Positions 34,086 to 45,823 of a stretch of 64,000 nt of DNA are shown piece by piece (position 1 is the stretch's first letter; every line of letters starts with the position of its first letter). Below the pieces are notes generated by a model. The model searched no databases, was not told the DNA's origin, and was given only the letters and a program-made list of their open reading frames with translations. The position numbers and the translations under genes are program-made. Origin of the DNA: Erythroxylum novogranatense (taxonomy: Eukaryota; Streptophyta; Magnoliopsida; Malpighiales; Erythroxylaceae); the NCBI GenBank assembly GCA_029891385.1, contig CM057235.1, positions 23,119,120-23,183,119 on the forward strand. The letters are read 5' to 3'.

Positions 34086-35514
34086 ATTCTCCCCTCCTAA
34101 TAAAAATTTTGTCCCGAAATTTCATACCTGACTGATCGAATAGATGAGGATACTGTCTCCTCATATGCTCCTCAGTCTCCCAAGTCGCTTCCTCAGAAGA
34201 ATGGTTTTTCGAAAGGACTTTTACCAGTGGAATTACCCTATTCCTCAACTGCTTGACCCGCGATCCCACAATCTGTACCGGCTCCTCAACATAACTCAGA
34301 TTACCGGCCACCTCAGTCTCCTGGGTCGGAATCACATGCGTCGGATCTGATCGATACCATCGGAGCATACTCACATGAAACACATCGTGCAACTGGGACA
34401 TCTCACTCGGTAATGCCAATCTATAAGCCAATGGTCCTATCCTCTCAACAATCTCATAAGGACCAATGTATCGAGGGCTCAACTTGCCCTTCTTTCCAAA
34501 TCTCAGAACTCCTCTCCAAGGAGACACTCGGAGGAACACTCGATCTCCCACACTGTGCTCCATCTCTCGCCGATACTGATCCACATAACTCTTTTGTCTA
34601 TCTTGAGCCGCCTTAATGCGACTCCGAATCAGTTTCACCTTATCTACAGTATCCTGAATCAGCTCGGGACCCTCAATCGTCCTCACACCCTCTTCATCCC
34701 AATATAGAGGCGATCGACACTATCGCCCATACAAAGCCTCGTACGATGCCATCCAGATGCTGCTATGATAATGATTGTTATATGCGAACTCAATCAGGGC
34801 CAAATACTGGTCCCAAGTTCCTCGGAACTCCAATACACAAGCTCGTAACATATCCTCAGCAGTCTTAATCGTCCTCTCACTCTGCCCATCTGTTTAAGGA
34901 TGAAATGTTGTACTGAAGTTCAACCTAGTACCCATAGCAGTCTGCAGGCTCTTCCAGAACCTCGAAGTAAATCTAGGATCCCTATCTGAGACTATAGACA
35001 ACGGGACCCCATGCAACCTCACTATCTCTGCCATATACTTCTGGGCCAACTGATCGAGAGTATTGTTCTCTCTTACTGGCAAGAAATGGGCCGATTTGGT
35101 CAACCGGTCCACTATGACCTAGATAACATCATGCTGCATCGGCGTCTTAAGCAGCCCCATAATGAAATCCATCGTAATTCGCTCCCATTTCCACTCTGGA
35201 ATGGGCAACGAATGCAGTTTCTCCACTAGAGCCTGGTGCTTAGCTTTAACCTGCTGGCACGTCAAACATCTGGAAACAAACTCTGCCACCTGCCTCTTCA
35301 TGCTCGGCCACCAGAAATGCGACTTAAGAGAATTATACATCTTGGTAGAACCAGGATGCATAGCATAGGCGGTCATATGTGCCTCCTCCAAAATCTCACG
35401 CCTCAGATCATCCACATCGGGCACACACAGTCTCTGACCCATCCATAAAGTCCCATCTCTCAACTCAAACTTAGAAGTCAGATCAGATCCCACTCTCTCT
35501 ATCAGTCTCACCAT
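34081..35514 (-). pseudogene. GYP-1 integrase
   Basis: Read right to left: N-terminal zinc domain (H..H near 35380 in AHMTAYAMHPG, then CLTCQQVK near 35255), core with all three acidic positions ([28 protein letters not shown]), then the C-terminal domain with GPYEIVERIGPLAYRLALP, LHDVFHVSMLRWY and the EEATWETEEHMR chromodomain-like tail. Three in-frame stops interrupt it, near 35112 (TAG at an expected Trp), 34893 (TAA at an expected Gln) and 34721 (TAG at an expected Gln); each differs from the expected codon by one transition. The ORF ends four bases inside the LTR. Confidence 0.93.
34086..34102 (-). promoter_or_regulatory. GYP-1 polypurine tract
   Basis: The minus strand reads ATTAGGAGGGGAGAAT directly before LTR start TGTAACATCCC. 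Confidence 0.85.
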
Positions 35515-35535
35515 AGTGGGATCCTTGTCATGAAC

Positions 35536-37142
35536 TCACCTAATCCTGTCATGCAACATCGGCCTAAGCCTCAGAGTGGCAATCAAAGCCCCATCCTGAT
35601 CCAAATCCATCTGCACATTCAAGGCTCTCAAATGAATCAAGCTAGGCAATCTCCCAATCTGAATCTGAGCTGCACTAATGTGAGATCTCCTACTCAAAGC
35701 ATCTGCCACCACATTGGCCTTCCTTGGATGATACTCAATTGTGCAATCATAGTCCTTAAGCAGCTCTATCCATCTCCTCTGTCTCAGATTCAACTCTCTC
35801 CTACTCAACAGATACCTCAAACTCTTGTGATCAGTATAAATCTGGAACGTCTCGCCATATAAATAATGTCTCCAAATCTTCAGGGCAAATATGATTGCAG
35901 CTAACTCCAAATCATGCATTGGATAATTCACCTCATAAGACCTCAACCGTCTCGAGGCATACGCTATCACTCTACCATGTTGCATCAAAACACATCCCAG
36001 ACCCTGATGCGAAGCATCACTATATACCTCGAATCCTCCAATCCCAGATGGAATACCTAACACCGGTGTAGAAGTCAACCAATGTTTCAGTTCCTCAAAG
36101 CTCTTCTGACACTCCTCAGTCCATCTGAACAGCACATTCTTCCTCAGAAGCTTTGTTAGAGGGGCTCAGCTGAGATCAGCGAGAAACCCTCGACAAACCT
36201 CCGGTAATAACCGGCCAATCCTAGGAAACTCCGAACCTCAGACACATTCCTAGGGACCTCCCAATGCAACACTGCCTCGACCTTGCGAGGATCCACCTGA
36301 ATACCCTCACCAGTCACAATGTGCCCCAGAAATACAACCTCATCCAGCCAAAATTCACACTTACTGAATTTGGCATACAACTGTCTCTCTCTCATGATCT
36401 GCAAAACAATTCTTAAATGCTCAGCGTGATCCTGTCTACTCCTCGAATACACCAAAATACCATCAATGAATACTATCAAAAACTGATCCAGGTAGGGCTG
36501 AAAGACCTTATTCATCAAGGCCATAAAAGCTATCGGGGCATTAGTCAACCCAAACGACATCACTAAGAACTCGAAATGCCCATACCTGCTCCTAAAAGCA
36601 CTCTTAGGCACATCAGCCTCGGCTATTTTCAACTGATAATAACTAGATCGCAGATCCAACTTAGTGAACACCTGAGCTCCTTGCAACTGATCAAACAAAT
36701 CATCGATCCTAGGCAGTGGATACTTATTCTTTACTGTCACCCGATTCAACTGCCTATAATCGATGCACAGTCTCAAAGTCCCATCTTTCTTCTTCACAAA
36801 CAGTACTGGTGCTCCCCACAACGAAACATTGAGCCTGATAAACCCCTTATCCAGAAGCTCCTACAACTGAGCCTTAAGCTCCCTCAGTTCCACCGGTGCC
36901 ATCCTATATGGAGGTATGGATATAGGAGCGGTACCTGAAATGAGGTCAATCGAGAACTCCGATTCCTGATCCGGCGGTAAACCCGGTAACTCATCGGGGA
37001 ACACATCTAGAAATTCCCTGATCACGGGAATATCCTGCAACCTCTGCTCAACTATGGAATCAATAACGTGGGCCAGATAGGCCTCACAACCTCCCTGCAT
37101 CAACCTCAAGGCACTAATAAACGAAATCATCCTAGGCGGCAT
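35536..37142 (-). pseudogene. GYP-1 reverse transcriptase and RNase H
   Basis: The RT begins near 37100 (FPDELPGLPP) and continues after a TAG stop at about 36858 (one transition from CAG) into [21 protein letters not shown] and SFGLTNAP. The catalytic box reads FIDGILVYS near 36465, where the family has two adjacent aspartates; the second is Gly (GGT for GAT or GAC), which should abolish polymerase activity. A frame break near 36150 separates the RT from RNase H (36135-35536: [43 protein letters not shown]), which is otherwise intact. Confidence 0.94.
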
Positions 37143-37238
37143 CGCTGATCGACTTCTCGAACACTTGCTTCAGTCGACCAGAGACTCTAAAACGACCTCC
37201 TTGGTATAACAGTCCATAACAGCTCTATGAGAAGTAAG

Positions 37239-37679
37239 TCAGTCCATCCCCAAAATAACATCTATCTCCCTCAGAGGCAATATTATAAGATCTACACTCA
37301 TAACTGCTCGATCAATCTGAATCGAACACCTCTTGCAAATCTCTCCCAAAACAGTCGTACTACCTAGAGGTGTACTCACCTTTAGCCCATACTTTAACAT
37401 CTCTCTATCCCCATGCAGTCTACATGCCAAATGCGGTGCAATAAAAGAATGCATGGATCCAGGATCCAGCAATGCATATGCCTCAAAACCAGAAATCAGA
37501 AGCATACCCACAACAACATCTAGGGAATCCTGAGCCTCCTGTCGAGTCATAGCATAAACTCTATCCTGGGATTGCTGACGGTTGCTCTGTCCCTCCGTCC
37601 TCACAACGGACCCCTCAACTCGGCCTCGGCCTCTACCTCGGCCTCTCAGTCCAGATCCACCACCACGGCTCTGCTGCAT
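37239..37679 (-). pseudogene. GYP-1 aspartic protease
   Basis: A Gly/Arg-rich linker is followed by a retropepsin-like domain. The active-site region reads ALLDPGSMHSFIA near 37455-37475 with the catalytic Asp kept (DPGS in place of DSGA/DTGA, common in plant gypsy elements), and the domain ends at VILGMD. The 147-codon frame is open, but it is cut off from gag and RT by frame breaks near 37690 and 37150-37230. Confidence 0.9.
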
Positions 37680-37697
37680 AGTGGTGTTGCTACCTGA

Positions 37698-38440
37698 TCA
37701 TCCAGTCATAGCAGACTGAGCTCCCAATGTAGCAGGGCAATCCCGAATCTGATGGTCCATGGAGCCACAACTCAAGCAGGCTCCAGTCAATCTCCAGCAT
37801 TCCCCCCGGTGCCTCTTATCACAATGCTCACACACTAGAGGAATCTGCCCTAAACCTCTTCCACTGCCACTGCCACTGCCAGTCTGCAAAAATCTCCCCA
37901 TCTGACCAATTCCAGACCACCGAGATCCTCCTAAAGACCTGAAGGTCCTGCTCTGGCGCCTGCTAAAACTCCTACCAGAGCTACCCTGACTGTCACTCAA
38001 CCTCTTACCCCTGGATCCCTAACCAGTCTCAACCTGACTCTGCCTCAGGAGTTGCTCAACCCGTACTGCAGCAGCTCTCAACTCTACAAACGTGCCCATA
38101 TCAAATCGGGCTAACCTAGTACGGATCTCTAGATTATGCCCACCCTCAAATCTCCGACACCTATCAGCCTCAGTAACAATCAGAACAGTTGCATATCCCA
38201 TGAGCTCATTGAAATTAATCTCATATTCTGCCACTGTCATCACACCCTGCCTCAACTCTAGAAACTCCCGCATCTTCTTCATCTCCAAATAACAATAAGC
38301 AAGGCCTGGTGGTGCTGCCCGGGAAAGTCTTCCACCACTGATAAGCTGGGCCCTGCAGGAGAGATACTGCATAGTCAAATCTCTCCTCTGCATCGCAATC
38401 CATCCGTCAAGACTCGCCATCCTTCCACCATTCCTCGGCC
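37698..38440 (-). pseudogene. GYP-1 gag
   Basis: The retrotransposon gag core is split over two frames (38403-38221 contains LLQGPAYQWWKTF; 38300-38019 contains LRQGVMTVAEYEINFNELMGYA and TFVELRAAAVRVEQLL). A Ser/Gly/Arg-rich region follows, then the zinc knuckle CLSCGSMDHQIRDC (37775-37735). At least two frameshifts break it. It packages element RNA in family members that are intact. Confidence 0.9.
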
Positions 38441-38711
38441 TCGGTAGGGTCTGTGTTTGTCATAAAGTCTCATGTTCCTTGCTTGCGATCATCATACCTC
38501 CTCTCCGTCTCATGGAACCCTAGGAGGCAGCTCCTCAGAATGAGGCATAGAGGACTCCCTACTAGCTCCTACTGATCCTTGGTCAGCTGGTTGATCTACC
38601 TGATCCCCAAGAACGGATGACCTATAACAACAAGAATTATTGATCAATTTATGCTTTTCTCACTGAAATTTAAGCCTAATTATGCACTATGCCCAACAGA
38701 TGCCAAACCAT
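38441..38711 (-). other. GYP-1 leader and gag start region
   Basis: About 270 bp between the recognisable gag core and the primer site. Weak gag-like sequence at its left end; otherwise nothing I can assign. Confidence 0.5.
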
Positions 38712-38723
38712 GCTCTGATACCA
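38712..38723 (-). promoter_or_regulatory. GYP-1 primer binding site
   Basis: The minus strand reads TGGTATCAGAGC (initiator Met tRNA), six bases from the LTR start at 38730. Confidence 0.92.
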
Positions 38724-38729
38724 CCTAAA

Positions 38730-41478
38730 TGTAGCGCCCCTTACCGCAGGGTACACACCGACACGCCCGTAAGCCGTCCTGCTACGTATCTCACAATAAG
38801 GGAGAACTACAAGCAGTCAGTCACTACAATACTCTCATGACATCGCATTCATAAAACCACAATATAAAAGTCACTATGTTTGAAAACCAAAATACATTCT
38901 CATTTCATATCATCAAGCGGAAATATAGACAAGTCTATCAGTTTTCCCTAGTCTAAATACATTACTCCAAAAAGGAAATCTGATACAAAAGTCTATACTA
39001 GGTCATCCCCAAAATCAATCCCAGCTGATCGGCCTGTGTGCCATAACTTCTCTTGCCAATGCGTTCACACGGTAGGAAAAGTCTATCTCTGGAGCTAGGA
39101 GTCTACTATCTTAGTCCTGAAAAATATTTGCAATGTTGGGTGAGTTTGCGAACTCAGCGAGAAACCATCATCGATGGTTCACTCAACTCATGCATATACA
39201 AACAATTCACAGAATATTGCATAGTATCACATTCGTTACCAATTCACAATTATAAGGCGTTTCGCCTTTCAGACAATCCACATTCAATCATTCATATATG
39301 CAATGCACATGTGACACTTTCTATTTTATTTCAGTGTTGTGACCGTGCGACTGATCTGTCCCAGTAACGGGCACATTATACGGTGAGCCTGTGGCTCTGA
39401 GATACGTTGGGCCTGAATGCCCTGATACAATGAGCATGTGGCTCTGAATTACGTTGGGCTCGAGGCCCTGTTATGTTGAGCTTTAAGCTCTGAATTACGT
39501 TGGCTGCTCTGGTCACAACTGTCATTATCTGAGCATGCCTTTATGCATGAATGCATATGTCTCAATTTGCATTAAAACCCAAGTAATTGAAATTTTCACA
39601 CAAATTACACTTCGATATCAAATTCCTGATATTTCGGACACCTATGGTCTGACATCAATCAAATTCATACACATGAACCCTCCATTATCTCCACATGGCA
39701 GAAACACATAATTTTAAACACACAAAGATTGAGGAACCAACTAGGTTACTAACCTGTAACTTCCGAGCTACTGCCTAGAAGTCCCAGCAATGTCCGTGGA
39801 ATGACGATCCAACGGTACCTCTAAAACAGTCAAATAATTTCTCATTACTATATACACAATCAGAAGGATTCACAAATGCACATGCTGGAATGCAGGAATA
39901 TACAATGCATATTGGCAATTTTCCCAGCACTATACCCCAAATTCACTATCCTTTGCCTCTAAACCAATTTTTCTTTCTATGAGTATCACAACATTTAAAC
40001 AATATCCTTATCCTCAAGAAAGACCTCAAAACCAAATTACTATTCATTAGTTCAATATTATCCACTGAAGATTCCAAAAGTATGCCATTGTTCATAAGTC
40101 TCTAATTTATCCTCCAATATCATAAAACAATCCTTAAGGTACAATAAAAACCTATCCTTAACATTCTTTCAATAATTTCAATCCTACTAATTTAAATTCA
40201 AACTTTCGTTCTTCACCTCAATTGTAGACCTCTCTCTCTAGTTCATAATGAATCAAGAATCACCTCAGTTGGAGGTCTACACCATTACTTATGCCCCAAA
40301 AACTAAAATACCTCACTTCAGAAAAATGGAGCTCACCGCGGCGAAAGAGCTCTCACCGCGGCGTCAAGGGGGTCGCTCGCCGCGACGTCCCATATGCTCA
40401 TCGCGGTAAAGATCGACGGCCTCGTCGCGACGTCTCGCCGTGCTCGTCGCGACGAGGACTTAACCGCTAGTCGCGACGAGCGCGCTTGTCGCGGTGAGTA
40501 CCAATTTACTCGTCGTGGTGAGGCCTCTCTCAGACGTCGCGACGTGCAGGCTCCATCGACTTCTCTGACTAGATTTTTCGCCATTTCTCTCTCTAAAACC
40601 AGTAACAACTCACTCTCAACTACTCAATCTTTCATATTAAACACAATAAATGCATTCAACTAACAAATCAATAACATTAAAACCATTTAACTTACCAATC
40701 AAGCCTCAAATCTTCGACCTTTGAAAATCTCCTCCAAGCCCTAACAACCATGGTTCTCTCAATACCCCTCAAATCATCATCTTCCTTAGGGTTAAAGCTA
40801 GACTTTGCAAGTGGAGAAGAAGCAAGCAAAAGAGACAAGCAAGAATCGTGAAGAAGGGATCAAAAATCACCCACGAGAGAAGGAGGAAGCTTGCCCTGGG
40901 TGAAGGAGAAATGATTTTACTGTCAAGAGTTTTCGGTAACTCTTAAGGATAAAAGTCAAAACTTAAGGCATAAAGGGTCGATTATAAACCTAGGGCTCAT
41001 AAGGCATAAGTCCTCAAATTCCAATGGCTCGACATATCAAAATTCCTAAAATCATATATTTAAATTTTCCATTGCCATTGGATAGTTATGACAGTACTAT
41101 AAAGTCAATCAGTCCGTTACTCGGGAAACTTCCGGTCCGGACATTTACTCCCAAATTTCCAGAAAATTTCCTAAGAGTCACTATCAACTGGCAATCACTC
41201 TCAAGACATTCTAATTCAACTATTCAAATCCAATTATTCCAAAATTTCCAAAATTTCATTATCAGACATAATTATCTCAAATTCACAATTCATATCATAA
41301 TCACAATTAAATGCCGGAAAATGCCATGAATGCATGTAAATATAAATGCATGTGCAAAATAACTTATTCCTCTAAAACTAGAGGCCAAATGAATGTTCAA
41401 TCAGTAATATGCAAATATAAAATCCTAACCCATTCCAATTTACCAAGATAACCCTCCCATCGGTGATGGGATGTTACA
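38730..41478 (-). repeat. GYP-1 right (5') LTR
   Basis: 2,749 bp intact partner of the interrupted left LTR. It carries the five-hairpin string (39384-39490), the CCATT site where LARD-C entered the other copy (about 40282), a GC-rich array (40327-40545) and the terminal GATGTTACA. Short ORFs in it are mirrored in the other LTR and are not genes. Confidence 0.93.
40327..40545. repeat. GC-rich array, GYP-1 right LTR
   Basis: Counterpart of 32949-33165; units such as CTCGTCGCGACGAG are near-perfect palindromes. Confidence 0.85.
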
Positions 41479-41483
41479 TGTGA

Positions 41484-44400
41484 ACTTATGGGAGTCCGAA
41501 ATCAGAGCTCCAATGCCACTAGCGGGCAGGCGGGCGAAGCCTATGAAAACGAGACAAGTGCACTTGACTCTAACTTATGGGACCTAACTAAACCCACATA
41601 ACACATCAATCACACTTGAAAATCGGATTACCCGAAGGCACATTTCGAAAACTTAATTTTTCATATTTTCATATCGTGTCATACTCGACACATTCACATT
41701 CACAATTTCACATACATTCATATAACAATTCAAATGCAATCTTAAATCATCAATCAATCACATAACCATCACATTCATATTCAATTTCTCAAATCATGCA
41801 CAACAACAAGGAATGCAAAAATCATAACAATTACTTAAAATCATAATTTATCACTTCAATGAATTTCAAAACTTTTCTTAATTTCTCAAATCATTTATAA
41901 CTTGTAACATTTTTCCAAAGCATTCAAAAACAATAAATTTCAATACTTTCTTTCTAAATTTTTCAATCAATGTCTCAAATCATTTAAAAACAATGAATTA
42001 AACCTTTGCAACAATTTTTCAAAATCATTCGGAAACAATAAATTTCAAAAATATTTTTCTTTCTTGATTTTTCAAAATCACATAATTGACTTATAATTCA
42101 AAATATAAACATATTACCTACCTCAATTCCATGCTAGAAACTTGTCCAATGCTTCAATTTCCCTAAAGTCTTTCCTTAATTTTCCCTAATTCATAACATA
42201 AACCCTAATTAATAATCATCTAAAATTAAACATCACCTAAGGCATAATCACCAAAATTGAGCTTCGAAATCACAAACTCATACCATTTTTAAGGTATCTA
42301 AACCAAAAACTCACTAAAATTTCAAAGCTCAAAATTTTCTCTTACTTTATCTTTCACCATTTTTGAATTTCCTTTGTTCCTATAGGAAGCTTTCATCTTC
42401 TTCCACACTTTTCCCCTTGAATCTACTTAAAATCATGCTTGAAACCCATGAAAAATCGAAACCCTAAGCTTTCTCCTCTTTCTTTCTTCCTTTCTCCCAT
42501 CTGAAGCTTACTCTCTTCTCCTCTCTTCTTATTTCTCTTCTTCTTTTCTTATTTTCCTCTTAAGTGTCGTGACTTACTTCTCTTAAAAATGACAGCCCAT
42601 GTCTTGCCCCTTTAATGAATGATAAATGACCAAAAAGCCCTTCCTTATAAGCCTTAAAACCTAACCCTTTAAGTGACCTTCCTTATAACCATTTTAATTC
42701 AAGCTTACTTTAGGACATTTTTTAAACCATCAATTTGAAGGAATTTGCTAAAACTTACTTTTAGAGAAATGTTCCTCATTGTCTCAATTTCATAACGTCA
42801 TCAAAATCATTTAATTTGGTGCACTACTCAAAAAGCTATAGTCCAAACATTTCGGACTATCATTATGTTAAAACATTTTCCAGCACTTTAATTCCATCCA
42901 AAAATTGATAATCTTAGAGGCTGAATTAAAATTCACTTTCTTTATAGAAATTGTATCCTTATGTCTCTAGTTTAATCCAAATCAATAATCACCTCATTTG
43001 GATGACTAGAGCAAAAGTTATGGCCAAAATACTTTCAGTTTTTTCTAATCCAAGACTAAACACTAATCTGAAACTCAATTCAGAAATTGAAACTCTTAGG
43101 GGCTAAATTTAAATTCAATTCCTTCTTATGACTTGTAGCTCCATGTCTCTATTTTATTTTTCCACAATAATCAGTTCAATCGGATCTCCACAGATCAAGA
43201 ATTTCTCAAAATACTGACCCATGTTCAGAAAATTTACAAACTCACTTTGATTAAATTAATATTCCTCAATTTACTCTGAAAATTCACAAATTTCCCATTA
43301 TTATGTATATAAATGTCTTAGAAATCTAACGCTTCAAAAACCAAGTCAAACGGATGTCGGACGGAAAAGATATAAGCAAAAGATTGCACAAAGGTCATAT
43401 TAAGGAAACATGACAATAGTCGACTGGTCGACTATTAGTCGACTAATGTGAGTAAAAAAGTGACACTAGTCGACTAGTCGAAGAATTTTAGTCTACTAAT
43501 GAAAGTAAAAACAATAACACTAGTCGAGTAGTCGACTATTAATCGACTAAGCCTAAAATTGACTAGAACCTCTTGGTTTTTCTTCATTCGACATCCCAAC
43601 TTCCACAACTCATAACTTTTGACTCAATAGTCTAAACATGTCATATTTTATATCAATGCAAAGATCCGAAAGCCACCTACAACTTTCATGAAGGACAGAA
43701 AAATCAATTTGGCCTCTAAAGAAGTCAAATTTCCTATCAAAGATTCTGTCCACTAATAATCATGCTAAACAATAACAGAAACTTCCAAAAAATCATAACT
43801 TCACATTCCATGGTCCAAAAATTGCATACTATACATCAATGGAAAGATTAAAACATAATCTAACACTTTCATGAAGGACTTAATTGCAAATTCAACCTCT
43901 AACTAGGTCAATGTTTCAGTCAAAGATTATGCCAGAATATTGGTCAACCCATACCACATCCAAACTTGAAAATTACATATCTTCCAATTCTCACATCCAC
44001 AAATAACATATAATACATCATTGAAAAGCTATAAAAATCTTATATGACTTTCATGTAGGCCACTTAACCCATTTCAAACACATCAATACAGAAATTGGCC
44101 TCAAAGCAGTACACACAAAATTACCCTTAACTAACACTTTTAAAAACAAAGTAACATAGCCTTAACTTCGGAAAATCATAACTTTCAATCCCGATAGCAA
44201 AAAATATCAAACTTTATAGCGACAGAAAGCTTTCAACATATTCTACAAGTTTCATAAAGATCAATTTATCAAATTCTGCCTAAATCAAAAAGTCAACTCT
44301 CTATGACCAAAAAGTCAAACTTTCTTAATTCTCCAAATTCTCACACTTTCACTATTTATTTCTTGCTTTTCAACTTCCATTTAAAACAATGTATTCACTA

Positions 44401-44593
44401 TCAATTTCATTTAAACTCAAAACAACACTTTAGACTATAATTAATCATAATCATTAATAACCTATCTTAATCTCATATAACAATTCATATTCTTGACTCT
44501 TCTTTTTCTTTGCAAACTAATAAGTCACCATAAGTTTCCTCATTTAATGCCACTTTATAATTCAAAATTTCCAAGAAAAGTTGGGGTCCAATA
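41484..44593 (-). repeat. LTR-B, distal part
   Basis: No gene. Contains the CTAGCGGGCAGG block (41519), an AT-rich stretch, TGTCTCTAG-type cassettes at about 42960 and 43145, the GTCGAC array (43412-43555) and four diverged units of ~180 bp starting near 43606, 43787, 43969 and 44173. Confidence 0.75.
43412..43555. repeat. TAGTCGACTA palindrome array in LTR-B
   Basis: At least six GTCGAC-type palindromes (ATAGTCGACT, TAGTCGACTA and variants) in three clusters split by AAGTAAAAA-type spacers. They occupy the place held by the GC-rich array in LARD-C, after the shared GGATGTCGGACGGAAAAG block. Confidence 0.88.
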
Positions 44594-45822
44594 GCCTCAG
44601 TGCCGAGAAGGGAGCGGAAATAAGTGAAGGTTTCATCTCGAATAAGGTCCGGATGATGGATAACATCTCTAGTAGTAGAAGTAATAGAAATGATATGGTT
44701 CCGATTCTTCCGAGAGAGAACGGAATGGAAGAAGAATTGAGAGAAAGTGTCACCATCTTGGAGCCAATTAATCCGAGCTCGCTGCTGTAAAAGGGAGGAG
44801 TGGTTATGAACAACTTGAAGATAAGAGGCAAAGGCGAGCTTCTCCTAGTCAATGAGATGTTGATCAGCAGGACTGGAAGATAAGAAAGACTGAACTCGAA
44901 CCAACTCCAATCTAGTTTGAGTGACCGATACATCAGTAGGACCTTGGGCAGACTTAAGACTCTTAAGCTCCTGCTTAACAACTTTTAGCTTCTGAAGGTA
45001 GATGAATTGCTTAGTACCCCCACAGTAGAATGAAGAACCTTTCACACAAGCTGCAAGGAACCCAGGAGCTTCAGTATGATAGTTGTTGAACTGAAATGGG
45101 TGGTGGACACTCGGGGGTTTGATCAGGTGAGAAACCAGGATGGGGGTATGGTCCGAAAATAAAGGGTCCAAAAATCGGGCTGAGCTATTAGAGAAGAGCT
45201 GGAGCCAGAGGTCATTGACGAGGACCCGATCAAGTTTCTTGCGAATAAACCACCATGCTTATTGCTTATTCGACCATGTGAACAAATGACCAGAAAATTT
45301 AAGATCCGTTAATTTCACTTGCGCTAAACAGTTCAGGAAGTCAGCAGAATAGTTTCACAAGCTAACGTTCCCCTAAGCCTCAGAGGTGTAGAGAATAGTG
45401 TTGAAATCCCCACAGAGGAGCCACGGTTTAGTGATGGAGCCACTCACCCAATGAAATTTGGACCAAAGATCACGACGTTGGAACTCAAGGTTACTAACAT
45501 ACACAAAGGAGACAAAGAATTCAGTATTACCATGCAGCAAACATACACGAAGATACATAACCTACTCTGTGGCCTCGAGAAGATCAACCTGAATCGTGGA
45601 AGAATTAAAGCAGACAATTATTCGACCATAAGCGTGGTAGCTATGGTTGGATAATAAACTCCATTGAGTACCCAAAATTTGTAGTTTATTCAGGTTTGCC
45701 AGCTTAAGCTTAGTTTCAAGTAAGCCCATCAAAAGAGGTTTTTCTCTAGAGACAAAATCCTTCAAAGCCAACAGCTTGGTAGGACAATTTATTCCCCTAA
45801 CATTCCATGCCAAAATGGACAT
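44594..45822 (-). pseudogene. LINE ORF2: endonuclease and start of RT, piece 2 of 4
   Basis: ORF2 starts at 45822 (MSILAWNVRGI), just past the ORF1 stop. The apurinic-like (EEP) endonuclease shows LAWNVRG, LLETKL, LLCGDFN (near 45400) and SDHTPILVSH (near 45145), the conserved N, E, D and H positions that cut target DNA in L1-type elements. A spacer rich in Leu/Lys follows, then INWLQDGDTFSQFF, typical just before the RT. Stops near 45560, 45373, 45260 and 44845 disable it; at least the first fits a single C-to-T change in CAG. It ends at the LTR-B insertion. Confidence 0.93.
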
Positions 45823-45823
45823 A

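Larger units (their letters stand above)
21197..41478 (-). mobile_element. GYP-1: Ty3/gypsy retrotransposon, minus strand
   Basis: LTRs 21197-34085 (interrupted by LARD-C) and 38730-41478, internal region 34086-38729. Minus-strand order gag-PR-RT-RNH-INT is diagnostic of Ty3/gypsy. Perfect TGTGA target duplications (21192-21196, 41479-41483) lie in LTR-B. On the minus strand the LTR begins TGTAACATCCC and ends GGGGCGCTACA; the left copy has one change at its outermost base. The INT C-terminus with EEATWETEEHMR resembles Tekay/Del-type chromoviruses. Stops and an RT active-site change make it defective. Confidence 0.95.
19657..44593 (-). mobile_element. LTR-B: solo LTR of the LARD family, interrupted by GYP-1
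   Basis: Own sequence is 19657-21196 plus 41484-44593, about 4.65 kb. Begins TGTTGGGACCC and ends GGTCCAATA (one change from CAACA). Perfect GCCTC target duplications (19652-19656, 44594-44598) sit in the LINE frame. No primer site, polypurine tract or second LTR is present in its own sequence, so it is a solo LTR. It shares terminus, H0-H3 module and ~180 bp units with LARD-A and LARD-C; its palindrome array is of the GTCGAC type (43412-43555). Confidence 0.88.

Noticed and set aside
44562..44981. 139-aa minus-strand ORF with many Leu/Ser residues, possible membrane protein
   Set aside because: It is an alternative frame of the LINE ORF2 spacer and RT start, where the other frame has clear homology.
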